Assembly: GCA_913777615.1 (NCBI GenBank)
Contig: CAJYTK010000019.1
Location: 1-64,000, forward strand
DNA length: 64,000 nt
Reading direction: 5' to 3'
Source of the DNA: an uncultured Agrobacterium sp.
GTDB taxonomy: Bacteria > Pseudomonadota > Alphaproteobacteria > Rhizobiales > Rhizobiaceae
Under the pieces are notes generated by a model that saw only the letters and a list, made by a program, of their open reading frames with translations, was not told where the DNA came from and searched no databases. Of the stretch, positions 9,419 through 18,386 are shown one piece after another; within the stretch, counting starts at the first letter, position 1, and each line of letters opens with the position of its first letter. The position numbers and the translations under genes were made by a program.

Positions 9419-9436
9419 TTGTTATGAAACTGTCAT
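9419..9436 (+). promoter_or_regulatory. Candidate PHO box (PhoB site)
   Basis: TTGTTATGAAACTGTCAT fits the rhizobial 18-base PHO box (two CTGTCAT-like heptads four bases apart) at about 15 positions, and the following AAAACTC extends a partial third unit. It lies about 97 bases before the CorA/ZntB-type gene and on its coding strand. The match is by eye, not by scored matrix. Confidence 0.45.
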
Positions 9437-9532
9437 AAAACTCTGCGCAGCATCACCAGCCTTCAGAGCAGCAATAGCCCCTTGCCTCTGCTCGATCTCG
9501 CCGTCCAAGATTCCGGCTTTCAGGACTGACAT

Positions 9533-10528
9533 ATGGATATACAGTACCCCGCCATTCCCGGCCTTGTCTGGGCCTACCGCTTCCAGCCGGGAAATCTGTC
9601 TTGTACCCGACTGGCGCCCAGCGCCCGTTGGGAAGACTTACAGAGCCACGACGGATTTTTCTGGCTGCACCTCAACCTAGCAGACACGCGGGTGGCGACC
9701 TTTCTTGAAGCCATCCAGGGGTTGGATGAGAATCTCCGCGCCAGCCTGACCACCCATGAGACGCACCCTTCGATCACCGTCGATGAAGGCGCGCTTTACG
9801 GCACGCTTGTCGACTTTCAGCGTGAGTTCGATCAGGAAACACGCGATCTTGGCTGGCTGCATTTTGCCCTTACGGATCGCTTCATCATTACGACGAGGCT
9901 TCAGCCGCTACGATCCGTTGACCGACTGCGCGCCGCCATCGACAAGAACTCAAAGCGCTACTCCACGCCGTCTCATATTTTCGAAGCGCTGGTGGCGGAG
10001 TTCCAGCGCAGCCTGATCAACCTAGTCATGGAGACGACCGAAGAACTCAACGCAATCGAAGACTATGTCTATGACACCACGCCGCGGGATGAGAGGCGCA
10101 GGCTTGCGCCTGTGCGACGCACCGTCGTGCGACTGCATCGGCATCTGCGCACGGTGCTGACCCTGATGCGGCGCGCATCAGCGGCCGATGAAGATGACAT
10201 GCCTGTCGGTTTTGAAGAAATTGCCGGGCGACTGACGAGCCGGCTGGAGTCTGTCGATTACGATGTCTATGCGCTGCAGGAGCGAGCGCGTCTGCTGCAT
10301 GAAGAAATCGACTCTAAACTGTCTTCGGAAACCAACCGCCATCTCTACATCCTCTCGATCATGACGGCGTTTCTATTGCCACCCACGCTCGTCACCGGCT
10401 TCTTCGGCATGAACACCAGCGCACTGCCGTTTATCGATGGTGGGAACGGTACGCTTTACGCGGGCGGATTCATCATAGCGTCCAGTCTTCTGGCATGGTT
10501 CCTGCTGCGACGTGTCGGCATCATTTAA
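9533..10528 (+). CDS. CorA/ZntB family divalent cation transporter
   Basis: A 331-residue protein of the CorA superfamily. A long soluble N-terminal domain (about 1-265) is followed by two C-terminal membrane helices. The signature GMN appears as FFGMNTSALPF right after the first helix (ILSIMTAFLLPPTLVTGFFGMN). The GMNTxxLPF form is closer to ZntB-type zinc transporters than to the GMNF form of the second CorA-like gene at 58.7 kb. The family forms pentameric channels for Mg, Zn or related ions. AGGACTGACAT precedes the ATG. A candidate PHO box lies upstream. The ion carried cannot be settled from sequence. Confidence 0.88.
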   Translation: MDIQYPAIPGLVWAYRFQPGNLSCTRLAPSARWEDLQSHDGFFWLHLNLADTRVATFLEAIQGLDENLRASLTTHETHPSITVDEGALYGTLVDFQREFDQETRDLGWLHFALTDRFIITTRLQPLRSVDRLRAAIDKNSKRYSTPSHIFEALVAEFQRSLINLVMETTEELNAIEDYVYDTTPRDERRRLAPVRRTVVRLHRHLRTVLTLMRRASAADEDDMPVGFEEIAGRLTSRLESVDYDVYALQERARLLHEEIDSKLSSETNRHLYILSIMTAFLLPPTLVTGFFGMNTSALPFIDGGNGTLYAGGFIIASSLLAWFLLRRVGII

Positions 10529-10530
10529 CA

Positions 10531-10563
10531 AAGAAGCCGCCCCGCGAATGCGAGACGGCTCTT
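10531..10563. terminator. Bidirectional terminator between convergent genes
   Basis: AAGAAGCCG and CGGCTCTT form a stem with an inner CGC/GCG pair and a GAAT loop, placed between the stop codons of the transporter gene and of the convergent BA14K gene. Read on the minus strand it is followed by TTCTTTGTT. Confidence 0.55.
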
Positions 10564-10586
10564 ATCAATAATATACCCTTGTCCGA

Positions 10587-11090
10587 TCAGCCGTACGGCG
10601 AGTAGCAGGTCTGGCGCGGACCGTGGTAAGGCTGGAACGTGTTGCTACGGGCGTCGTACGAACGGTAGCGACCGTAGCACCAGTTCACGTGGGCCTGGCT
10701 CACGCCACCGCGCACAACCGGACGATACTCACGGTAGACCGGGCGAGGACGATATTCCGGAACAGGGCGATACACCTCGCGTGGCTGCGCCAGTGCGCCG
10801 CCGACGATAGCGCCTGTCGCAAAGGCTGCCAACGGGAACCAGTAGCCATTGTGGCGACGATAGCCAGGACGGTAATCGCGGTAGCCACGATGGCCCCGAT
10901 AGTAGCCTGGGCCATAGTCGCGGTAATAGCCACGATCGCGCCAGTACTGGACGTTGACGATGTTGTTGTCGGCCTGGGGCGCTGAAGGTGCTGCGGGCAC
11001 AATCGGCATGGCCTGTGCTGGCACAATAGATCCAGCAGCCACAACTGCAGAAAGGCCGGCAGCCAAAATAGCTTTCATGTAATTCTTCAT
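10587..11090 (-). CDS. BA14K family secreted protein (first copy)
   Basis: A 167-residue protein with a signal peptide (MKNYMKAILAAGLSAVV..., cleavage near PAQA), an Arg/Tyr-rich central stretch (repeated GYYRDYGPGYYRGHRGYRD-like units), the short hydrophobic segment [17 protein letters not shown] and a C-terminal motif WCYGRYRSYD...YHGPRQTCYSPYG. The W-C-x(n)-Y-R-S-Y-D...C ending is the BA14K/lectin-like domain known from Brucella and rhizobia. GAGAAGGTCAG before the ATG at 11090 fixes the start; longer frames run through this site. It is probably attached to or exported through the envelope. A paralogue follows directly upstream. Confidence 0.85.
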   Translation of the reverse strand: MKNYMKAILAAGLSAVVAAGSIVPAQAMPIVPAAPSAPQADNNIVNVQYWRDRGYYRDYGPGYYRGHRGYRDYRPGYRRHNGYWFPLAAFATGAIVGGALAQPREVYRPVPEYRPRPVYREYRPVVRGGVSQAHVNWCYGRYRSYDARSNTFQPYHGPRQTCYSPYG

Positions 11091-11270
11091 CTGACCTTCT
11101 CCATTCGCGTCCGGATACTCAACCGAACGGGGTGAACTACGACGATTATTCTCCTGTTTATCCATTTTTAACGGCGTGGACTCGCCTTATACTCACGTTA
11201 GGAAACTCAGCCTGAATGCAGCATTAACGAGACGATCACAGATACTTGAACGGATTGCTGCTAGACGGCA

Positions 11271-11295
11271 GAAGGCCCGGACAAGCCGGGCCTTC
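11271..11295 (-). terminator. GC-rich hairpin after second BA14K gene
   Basis: GAAGGCCCGG pairs perfectly with CCGGGCCTTC around a five-base loop, just past the stop of the second BA14K gene. No good T-run follows on the minus strand, so it may stabilise the mRNA end or be a weak terminator. Confidence 0.45.
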
Positions 11296-11308
11296 CAAAT
11301 CAACGGTT

Positions 11309-11779
11309 TCAGCTATAGGGCGAAACGCACTGACGGCGTGGCCCGTTATTGGGCTGATAGCTGTTGTCATAAGCGCGATAAGAGCGCCACCGGTTCGCGC
11401 ACCACTGTTGATGGCTGCTGCCGTAGGAAGGGCGCGCCTGATTCGTTGCGCCGCCGATGATCGCGCCAGCGGCAAAGGCTGCGAGCGGGAACCAGTAACC
11501 GTTATGGTAACGATAGCCTGGACGGCGTTCGCGATAGCCACGGTGACCGTTATAGAAGCCCTGGCGACGGTACTCGCGATGGTTACGCCAGTCGCGACCG
11601 TGCCGCTGACGCCAGTCACGACGGTCACGCCAATCGCGATATTGCACGTCTACGACGTGATCCTGGGCAGCAACGGGTGCCGGAATAGGTGTTGGGACCT
11701 GAAAGGCCTGCGATGGCGTAAAGCTCGTCAGGACCATGACAAAAGCGGTGGCGAGGCTCGTCTTCCGCAAATTCAGCAT
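11309..11779 (-). CDS. BA14K family secreted protein (second copy)
   Basis: A 156-residue paralogue of the preceding BA14K gene. It has a signal peptide ([17 protein letters not shown]..., cleavage after SQA), an Arg/Asp/Tyr-rich region ([19 protein letters not shown]), the segment [17 protein letters not shown] shared almost word for word with its neighbour, and the C-terminal [19 protein letters not shown] with a final cysteine. GGAGG lies before the ATG at 11779. The open frame runs further upstream, but the ribosome binding site and signal peptide decide the start. The two copies face the same way, separated by about 220 bases, and look like a tandem duplication that has diverged. Confidence 0.85.
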   Translation of the reverse strand: MLNLRKTSLATAFVMVLTSFTPSQAFQVPTPIPAPVAAQDHVVDVQYRDWRDRRDWRQRHGRDWRNHREYRRQGFYNGHRGYRERRPGYRYHNGYWFPLAAFAAGAIIGGATNQARPSYGSSHQQWCANRWRSYRAYDNSYQPNNGPRRQCVSPYS

Positions 11780-11960
11780 GAATTTCCTCCGTTTCTTTGC
11801 ACATTGATGTTGTGCTGTTTTTATATCCTTCGGCAGAAACGCGGAAAAACGCCCGCAGTGACACAGCCTTAGACATTTTAGAAACGGAAGAACTAGGAAC
11901 TCGTTCCATAGACTTGGCAGCGAATGCCAATTTCCAGAAGCGATAAGGTGGGTAGAGGCG

Positions 11961-13049
11961 TTACGCCTCCACCTTGACGTCAGTAAGCGGCCTTGAGCAG
12001 CAGGCCAGGATATAGCCTTCAGCAATATCTTCGTCGAGGATGCCGCCATTGTGGTTCATCTCGACCTCTCCCGACAGCTTCAGGACGCGGCAGGTGCCGC
12101 AGATGCCGGATTCGCAAGCCGCACCGATGCGAACGCCGGCCGATCTTGCAGTCATCAAAACCGTTTGTCCGGGCTGACAAGGCACTTCCTTGCCGGAGAG
12201 CGTGAAGCCGACGGTCGTCATCGCCTCACCATCGGCTTCTAGTGCCGTTTCTCCAACGGCAACCGGCGGTGCGGCAGGCGCGAAGCTTTCCTGATGGTAG
12301 CGTGTCATGTCGAAGCCTGAGGCTTCGAGCATGGAGCTGACCGCAGCCATGAATGGTTCAGGCCCACAGCAAAACACCGTGCGATCCATGAAGTCAGGAG
12401 ACAGGAGCGCAATCTTCGCCTTGTCGACGAAGCCCTTCAGACCTGACCAGAGATCAGTACGACCACAGGACTCGACGATGAACCCCAGCGACAGGTTCGG
12501 CATGTAGCGCGCGAGATATTCGAGCTCATGGCGAAAAACGATGTCAGCGGGCGTGCGAGAGCAATTGATAAAGGAGATGTCGCTCTGGGGCGCGCGATCG
12601 CACATGTCGCGCACCATCGACATCATTGGTGTGACGCCAGAGCCTGCCGAGATGAACAGGTATTTGTCGCCCGGGTGCTTAACGTAGGAGAAGTCACCCA
12701 GAGGACCAAGCGCGCGGATCTTCATCCCCGGCTTAAGGTTGTCGAACATCCACCGGGTGCCGATCGAGTTCTTCTGTGCCTTGACCGTGACCGCCACGGC
12801 ATAGGGACGAGACGGTGTCGATGACAGCGTATAGGTCCGGAACAGCGGCTCCGGCCCGACTGGCAGTTCCAGCGTCACGAACTGTCCCGGAATGTAGCGA
12901 AACCAGTTCGTGTCATTGGAGCGAAACAGGAACGTCATCACATCGGGCGTTTCGGGGGTTACCGAAATGCATTCCAGCATGTGAAGCTTGTCGCTCCAGG
13001 GCTTCATCTCATCGATATGCTTATAGGTCACAGCCATGGTCATCTGCAT
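11961..13049 (-). CDS. gbcB: Ferredoxin reductase component of glycine betaine monooxygenase (GbcB-like)
   Basis: A 362-residue electron-transfer protein. The N-terminal two thirds form a ferredoxin-NADP reductase-like module (FAD motif RTYTLSS, NAD-binding [12 protein letters not shown], and FCCGPEPFM). The C-terminus is a plant-type 2Fe-2S domain with cysteines in CESGICGTC and a later CC pair. The family passes electrons from NAD(P)H to a Rieske oxygenase. Its ATG overlaps the stop of the oxygenase gene (TGATG), which implies translational coupling; two more in-frame ATGs (13043, 13037) are possible starts. The gene symbol follows similarity to glycine betaine demethylase reductases; a related quaternary amine such as stachydrine as substrate is the main alternative. 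Confidence 0.82.
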   Translation of the reverse strand: MQMTMAVTYKHIDEMKPWSDKLHMLECISVTPETPDVMTFLFRSNDTNWFRYIPGQFVTLELPVGPEPLFRTYTLSSTPSRPYAVAVTVKAQKNSIGTRWMFDNLKPGMKIRALGPLGDFSYVKHPGDKYLFISAGSGVTPMMSMVRDMCDRAPQSDISFINCSRTPADIVFRHELEYLARYMPNLSLGFIVESCGRTDLWSGLKGFVDKAKIALLSPDFMDRTVFCCGPEPFMAAVSSMLEASGFDMTRYHQESFAPAAPPVAVGETALEADGEAMTTVGFTLSGKEVPCQPGQTVLMTARSAGVRIGAACESGICGTCRVLKLSGEVEMNHNGGILDEDIAEGYILACCSRPLTDVKVEA

Positions 13050-14293
13050 CAAGCTACTGCGGAAAGCTTCTTCTTGTCGCCCGACAACCGGTCGATCATG
13101 AAGTCGGCATACCAATTGACGAACTGCATGACGCCGCCTTCGTCTTCCATGGAATAAGGACCTGGCTCATACGCCGGCGAGCGAATACCGAAGGCATTTT
13201 CTTCGACGATCCGGCGATCCTGATCGTTGGTTTCGTTCCAGACATGGGTCAGGTCTTCGAGATTGTAGTCGACGCCTTCCACGGCGTCCTTGTGAACGAG
13301 CCACTTGGTCGTCACCATGGTTTCCTGCGGACCGAGCGGCAGCACGCGGAAGGAAATCATGTGGTCGCCGAGGAAGTGGTTCCAGGTCGTCGGATAATGG
13401 AAGAGCAGCAGCGCGCCGATGTGGCTGATGGTCACATCGTCAGACAACGGGCGACGAACTGCAGGCTTACCGGACATGGTATAGCTTTCGGCCTCACCGA
13501 TCAGCGGCATGCGGGCCACGCGGAACTGGCCCTTCGGGTCGATCTTGAAACGGCTCGGCAGCCCTGCCGCTTCGCAGCGCGCCCAATGGCCGCCGATTTC
13601 GGGATCGCTGGCGCCACCGTCTGTGCCGGTAACGCTCGGGTTTTCCGGATAGGTGCGGCAAAGCTCAGGATGGTTGGCCGCGCAGTGGTAGCACTCGCGA
13701 TTGTTTTCCCAGACGAGCTTCCAGTTGCCCTTTTCGATGATGGTGCTTTCATGGGCTACCTTGGCTTCCCAGGCGCGGTGCGGCTTCATGTAAGCCTCCA
13801 CTTCGGCACGCACTGGCGCGAAATCCATGGGCTGATCAGCCAGGCAGATGAAGACGTAACCGGCAACCGTTTCGCACGCGATCGGCTTCAGGCCATAATC
13901 ATCCTTGTTGAAGTTTTCTGCCATATGGCGGGCAAAAAGCAGCTTACCATCGAGATCGTATGTCCACTGATGGTAAGGACAGACCAAACGGGCGGACTGG
14001 CCCTTCTCACTCGTGCAAACGCGCGAACCGCGATGGCGGCAAGAATTGTGGAATGCGCGCACGGTGCCGTCTTTGCCGCGAACGATCACCACAGCATAGT
14101 TGCCGACCTGAACTGTGAAATACATGCCGGACTTCGGCACTTCGCAGTCATGACCCACAAACAGCCAATCGCGATACCAGATGGTTTCCATGTCGAGCTG
14201 GAAGTAATCCTGATCGGTATAAAATGGCTGCTCAAGGCTGAAGCCTTCGCGGCGATTCTTCAATTGGCGCAATACGGTTTCACGCAGTTCCAT
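13049..14293 (-). CDS. gbcA: Rieske oxygenase, glycine betaine monooxygenase large subunit (GbcA-like)
   Basis: A 414-residue ring-hydroxylating-type oxygenase. The Rieske 2Fe-2S ligands are Cys85/His87 (CRHRG) and Cys105/His108 (CPYHQW). The mononuclear iron site is in NRECYHCAANHPEL, with a later acidic residue near TNDQDRR. Family members demethylate glycine betaine to dimethylglycine plus formaldehyde using O2. The start at 14293 is chosen because GAGGA stands seven bases before it; ATG 14299 is too close to that site. It is followed, with a one-base overlap, by the reductase gene. The 320-base upstream region carries five TGCGAC motifs. No betaine uptake or dimethylglycine genes lie nearby, so the substrate rests on similarity alone. 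Confidence 0.85.
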   Translation of the reverse strand: MELRETVLRQLKNRREGFSLEQPFYTDQDYFQLDMETIWYRDWLFVGHDCEVPKSGMYFTVQVGNYAVVIVRGKDGTVRAFHNSCRHRGSRVCTSEKGQSARLVCPYHQWTYDLDGKLLFARHMAENFNKDDYGLKPIACETVAGYVFICLADQPMDFAPVRAEVEAYMKPHRAWEAKVAHESTIIEKGNWKLVWENNRECYHCAANHPELCRTYPENPSVTGTDGGASDPEIGGHWARCEAAGLPSRFKIDPKGQFRVARMPLIGEAESYTMSGKPAVRRPLSDDVTISHIGALLLFHYPTTWNHFLGDHMISFRVLPLGPQETMVTTKWLVHKDAVEGVDYNLEDLTHVWNETNDQDRRIVEENAFGIRSPAYEPGPYSMEDEGGVMQFVNWYADFMIDRLSGDKKKLSAVA

Positions 14294-14389
14294 GGCCATG
14301 TCCTCGAATATATACTGCGGCCCCACCCGATGAATCCGGCCGCATGGTGTGGATTGATCTAATCATTGACGTCTTTTTCCAGCACCACA

Positions 14390-14536
14390 TTGCGCGACAT
14401 TCAATCCCGCATTGACGACAAATTGCGACATCGTGCGCAAAAGTGTTATCTAATAATTTCACTATATAAAACAGCGACTTGCGACACATCTTGAAGCCGA
14501 CTGCGTCGCATTACGACCGCCTGTGTCTGCGACCCA
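14390..14536. promoter_or_regulatory. Array of TGCGAC motifs in the gbcA divergent region
   Basis: Between gbcA and the divergent gene at 14613, the motif (T)TGCGACA recurs: TTGCGCGACAT at 14390-14400 (with CG inserted), TTGCGACAT at 14423-14431, TTGCGACA at 14479-14486, the inverted GTCGCA at 14505-14510 and TGCGACCCA at 14528-14536. Repetition within 150 bases suggests a multi-site regulator acting on one or both divergent genes. Confidence 0.5.
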
Positions 14537-14612
14537 ATTCTATTCCTTGTTTTCATCGGAAACCGGGCGTTAACCCAGATCTGGCAAAAAGTTCTTATGT
14601 TTCAAGGGGGAT

Positions 14613-15230
14613 ATGGTTTTGGAAAAGGGAAACCGGATCCGATATGTCGATGTAAAAAGGCCTCACACGGCTGCTGAACGTACGAAGACGGCGCATTCCG
14701 AATTCCTGCGCACCGGACGCATCGCCCGTTACAAAGACATGCCGTTCTCGCAGGAGCGACGCCTGCTCTCCCATGAGAAGGTGGCGGAGATCACCGGCCG
14801 TCGCTTGCAGGAGGCAGGCTCCACGACCTACTCGCGGCTGAACAGCTTTCACCATACGATCCACTTCCCCGACATGATTTTTCACAGGCTGATCGAAGAC
14901 AGTCCACATCTGGGCTATTGCCATGTAACTGCATCGAGAACCAGTTTCGATACGCGCAAGCCGGTGCTCTGGTCATTCTACCTTGCCAATTTCTTTGCCG
15001 AATTGTGTGGCGAAGACCAGTTCTTCGGCAAGATCGACCAGAGTCGCTCCCGCATGTATTTCGCCGTCGCCATGCAGGCCGACAACGGCGGTAAGAACGT
15101 GACGATCGACAAATCGGTTCATCGCGGCGGCTTGCTGTTCCAGACGCAAGATCCGAAAGAAGCCTTGAAAAACGTATTGATGCTGGGAACGCGCTCGGAG
15201 AAGATGCGCGATTTCATTCGCCACATGTGA
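14613..15230 (+). CDS. Conserved rhizobial protein of unknown function
   Basis: A 205-residue, basic, soluble-looking protein with no signal peptide or membrane helix. AAGGGGG precedes the ATG. Features such as LGYCHVTASRT, the aromatic WSFYLANFFAEL stretch and KNVLMLGTRSEKMRDF suggest a compact globular domain. It resembles proteins I recall as DUF6656 in rhizobial annotations, but I am not sure of that number. It is divergent from gbcA across the region with TGCGAC repeats, so regulation may be shared. No function is proposed. Confidence 0.75.
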   Translation: MVLEKGNRIRYVDVKRPHTAAERTKTAHSEFLRTGRIARYKDMPFSQERRLLSHEKVAEITGRRLQEAGSTTYSRLNSFHHTIHFPDMIFHRLIEDSPHLGYCHVTASRTSFDTRKPVLWSFYLANFFAELCGEDQFFGKIDQSRSRMYFAVAMQADNGGKNVTIDKSVHRGGLLFQTQDPKEALKNVLMLGTRSEKMRDFIRHM

Positions 15231-15419
15231 AGCGCTATCGTCCAGCCCTGTTTTGAACGCGCTTCATACACATGAAAACCCGTGTGCGTGCCTCGATCGC
15301 TCCTATCCTTCGTGCAAGTATGCGCCTGCCGGTTTTTGCAAAGTCTTCTTTACAAAACAGCTTCACACATCTGGGCGGGATGCTTTAAGACGCTGTTTCC
15401 AAGCAAGGGGCCTTCAGGA

Positions 15420-16397
15420 ATGGCGCGACATATCGATATCGAGGAGCAACCCGGCGAAGCACTGGAAGAGGCGGTCCGCATCCTCAAGGCCGGGCTTCCC
15501 GTCGCCATACCGACAGAAACGGTTTACGGCCTTGCGGCAGACGCAACCAATCCCGCAGCCATTGCCCGCATCTACGAAACCAAGGGGCGCCCACAGTTCA
15601 ATCCGCTGATCTGCCATATGGCCAGCGTCGCCATGGCAGAGCAACATGCGGTCTTTGATCCGATATCCCGCAGGCTGGCGGCGGCCTTTTGGCCTGGGCC
15701 AATGACCCTTATCCTGCCCTTGAGACAAGACAGCCCCATTCATTCGCTAGCGACGGCCGGTCTCGAAACGGTCGGCATCCGCCTGCCGAAGGGTTTTGCC
15801 AGCGTGCTGATCGAAAAGCTCGGCAAACCACTTGCTGCGCCGAGCGCCAATAGTTCCGGCAAGATCAGTTCCACCAGTGCGGCGCATGTGGAGGCGGATC
15901 TCGGACAGAAGATAGATCTAATTCTAGATGGTGGTTCCGCACCGGTCGGCGTCGAATCCACTATCATCAAGGTAGAGAGCGACAGCTCGGTACGCCTCCT
16001 GCGTCCAGGCGGATTGGTAGCAGATGAAATAGAGCGTGTCATTGGCGTCAAGCTGATACGCCCGGCGGCGGCATCAGCCGCGATAGAGGCCCCCGGCATG
16101 CTCGCCTCCCATTACGCACCGGGCGCATCGGTTCGGTTGAAGGCGTCCTCGGTCCAGAAGGGCGAGGCGTTGATCCGCTTCGGCAGACAGGCGGTGGAGG
16201 GAGAGGCCAATGCGGTCGCCGTCTTCGATCTCAGTCCCTCGAGGAACCTTACCGAGGCTGCCGCCAATCTTTTCGACTACCTTAAACTGGCCGATGCCAG
16301 TGGCGCGAACACGATTGCCATAACACCCATTCCATCGACAGGCCTTGGCGAAGCGATCAACGACAGGCTGGAGCGCGCTGCCGCGCCCCGATCCTGA
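15420..16397 (+). CDS. Threonylcarbamoyl-AMP synthase, Sua5 type
   Basis: A 325-residue enzyme making the threonylcarbamoyl-AMP used for t6A at position 37 of ANN-decoding tRNAs. The YrdC domain (about 1-200) shows PTETVYGLAADA, ETKGRPQFNPL, WPGPMTL and APSANSSGKISSTSA; the C-terminal part (about 230-325, after SHYAPGASVRL) is the Sua5 domain, so this is the long Sua5 form and not the short TsaC. AAGGGG stands nine bases before the ATG at 15420; the frame continues upstream but that extension looks non-coding. The FAD-linked dehydrogenase gene follows 33 bases downstream, probably co-transcribed. Confidence 0.92.
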   Translation: MARHIDIEEQPGEALEEAVRILKAGLPVAIPTETVYGLAADATNPAAIARIYETKGRPQFNPLICHMASVAMAEQHAVFDPISRRLAAAFWPGPMTLILPLRQDSPIHSLATAGLETVGIRLPKGFASVLIEKLGKPLAAPSANSSGKISSTSAAHVEADLGQKIDLILDGGSAPVGVESTIIKVESDSSVRLLRPGGLVADEIERVIGVKLIRPAAASAAIEAPGMLASHYAPGASVRLKASSVQKGEALIRFGRQAVEGEANAVAVFDLSPSRNLTEAAANLFDYLKLADASGANTIAITPIPSTGLGEAINDRLERAAAPRS

Positions 16398-16430
16398 CCC
16401 CATCTGACGATTACATCCGGAGAAGTGATC

Positions 16431-17861
16431 ATGACGCCTGTAAGCTTGCCCGACGCACTGATGTCTCGCTTTGCAGCCATCGTCGGTGAAAAAGATGCGC
16501 TACGTGAGGCTTCCGATCTCGCGCCCCACCTTGTCGAGAACCGCGGGCTGTATCACGGCACCTCTCCACTTCTGTTGCGCCCCTCCACGACGCAGGAGGT
16601 CGCAGCCATCATGAAGCTCGCCAGCGAGAGCCGCACGGCTATCGTACCCCAGACCGGCAATACCGGTTTGGTCGGAGGTCAGACGCCCCGCAGTGGCGCT
16701 AGCGACGTCATTTTGTCTCTCGACCGCATGAACAGGGTTCGCGATATCGATCCCGTCGCCAATGTCATCGTTGTTGATGGTGGTTGCATCCTGGACGAGG
16801 TTCATAAGGCAGCCGAGAAGGTTGAGCGGATGTTTCCGCTTTCACTCGGTTCGCAAGGTTCGTGCCGCATCGGCGGCAACCTTGCCACCAATGCGGGGGG
16901 CACTGCGGTGCTGGCCTATGGCAATATGCGCCAACTATGCCTGGGGCTGGAAGTCGTTCTGCCCACCGGCGAGATCTGGGACGGCCTGCGCCGCCTGAAG
17001 AAGGACAATACGGGTTACGATCTGCGTGATCTTTTCATCGGCTCCGAAGGCACGCTCGGCATCATCACTGGCGCGGTGCTAAAGCTCTTTCCAAAACCGC
17101 TTGGCCATCAGGTCGCCTTTGCCGGTCTCAAGTCGCCAGCGGATGCGCTCAAACTGTTCGAGCGCGCATCCACTCTTTGCGGCTCTGCATTAACCGGCTT
17201 CGAACTCATGCCTCGCATCGGCGTCGAATTCACCGCAAAACACATTCCCGGCGTGCGCGATCCGCTCGAAACGCCGCATCCCTGGTATGCGCTGATCGAC
17301 ATCTCAAGCTCCGACTCGGCAGGCACCGCGCAGACGATGGTGGAAACCCTATTGGAACAGGGTTTTGAGGCAGGCATCGTTCAGGATGCCGTCATCGCCT
17401 CGTCCGAGAGCCAGCGTCAGGCGCTGTGGCACATGCGCGAGAGCATGTCGGACGCCCAGAAGCCGGAAGGCGGTTCCATCAAGCATGACGTGTCGGTTCC
17501 GGTTTCGCATGTTCCGGCCTTCATGGACGAAGCGGAAAGCGCCGTCTTACGCGCCATTCCAGATGCGCGTATCTGCGCATTCGGGCACATGGGCGATGGC
17601 AACATCCATTACAACATCTCCCAACCGGTCGGTGCCGACAAGAGCGCCTTCCTCGCCCGCTGGAGAGAGATCAACGAGATCGTCCACGGCATTGTTCTGT
17701 CTTTCGGTGGCTCGATTTCAGCGGAACACGGCATCGGGCAATTGAAGCGAGACGAGCTGGCGGCCATCCGCCCGGCAATCGAGATGGAGCTGATGCGCCG
17801 CATCAAAACAGCCTTCGATCCGGCAGGCATCATGAATCCCGGCAAGGTTGTCGTTTCCTAG
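16431..17861 (+). CDS. FAD-linked oxidoreductase, GlcD/D-2-hydroxyacid dehydrogenase family
   Basis: A 476-residue flavoprotein with the vanillyl-alcohol oxidase-type FAD domain in the N-terminal half (PQTGNTGLVGGQTP, GGNLATNAGGTAVLAYGN, GSEGTLGIITGAVLKL) and a FAD-oxidase C-terminal domain (AFGHMGDGNIHYN, SAEHGIGQLKR, FDPAGIMNPGKV). The HxxxGDGNxH and EHGIG signatures fit dehydrogenases of D-lactate, D-2-hydroxyglutarate or glycolate. The lack of partner genes (glcE, glcF) argues against the glycolate complex; D-2-hydroxyglutarate dehydrogenase-like activity is most plausible. GGAGAAG before the ATG at 16431 decides against the GTG at 16425. Confidence 0.9.
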   Translation: MTPVSLPDALMSRFAAIVGEKDALREASDLAPHLVENRGLYHGTSPLLLRPSTTQEVAAIMKLASESRTAIVPQTGNTGLVGGQTPRSGASDVILSLDRMNRVRDIDPVANVIVVDGGCILDEVHKAAEKVERMFPLSLGSQGSCRIGGNLATNAGGTAVLAYGNMRQLCLGLEVVLPTGEIWDGLRRLKKDNTGYDLRDLFIGSEGTLGIITGAVLKLFPKPLGHQVAFAGLKSPADALKLFERASTLCGSALTGFELMPRIGVEFTAKHIPGVRDPLETPHPWYALIDISSSDSAGTAQTMVETLLEQGFEAGIVQDAVIASSESQRQALWHMRESMSDAQKPEGGSIKHDVSVPVSHVPAFMDEAESAVLRAIPDARICAFGHMGDGNIHYNISQPVGADKSAFLARWREINEIVHGIVLSFGGSISAEHGIGQLKRDELAAIRPAIEMELMRRIKTAFDPAGIMNPGKVVVS

Positions 17862-18386
17862 GGCATGTGCAGCGATCACGCGATCGTCTATAATGCTCTG
17901 TGTCTTTGTTGTTGCCGCATTGACCGGCGTCGAAGCGGCGACGCATAACCTGAAACGCTTCAGATGAAGCCGCATCCTTCTCGCATGTCGTACTTTCTAT
18001 CACCCTCAAGCTGAGCATTGTATTTTGATGCTGTGGAGTGCGTCTCCACGCTCATTTTTGGCCGCGCCAGCTTTGGCTATTGCCCCCTTCCTTCACACCT
18101 GTTGAAGTGCATTTGCGGAAATGCGCTCAGGCCGATCCCTGGTGTTTTTCCAAACACTTCGTCGATCCGTGCGGTCCGTGCGCCGGATAATGCACGATCG
18201 TCCCAATTCAGGAATCCGAAACCTTACGCGGCTGGGTTTTGCTAACCATTTGGGAATGCAAAGTTTTCTTAACCTCGATTTTTAAGCTGTTTCGAAGATG
18301 CGCTGGCTATCTTCCACCTATCAGAGGACGAAAAGTCCCGGACGAGGCCATGAAACGGCTCTCAGGTAAAACAAGGATAGCATGAT
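17862..18386. other. Intergenic stretch without a convincing gene
   Basis: About 525 bases. A plus-strand frame (18018-18245, TTG start, 75 residues) has no ribosome binding site and unusual composition, so I reject it. The last 150 bases are AT-richer (TTTTCTTAACCTCGATTTTTAAGC) and probably hold the promoter of the next gene. I see no RNA gene. Confidence 0.5.

Noticed and set aside
12815-14362. Plus-strand open frame of 515 codons across gbcA
   Set aside because: The minus strand carries Rieske and iron-site motifs in order; the plus frame has no recognisable domain and is rich in unlikely His/Arg runs.
18018-18245. Possible 75-residue protein upstream of the DUF6101-like gene
   Set aside because: TTG start without ribosome binding site and no sensible composition.
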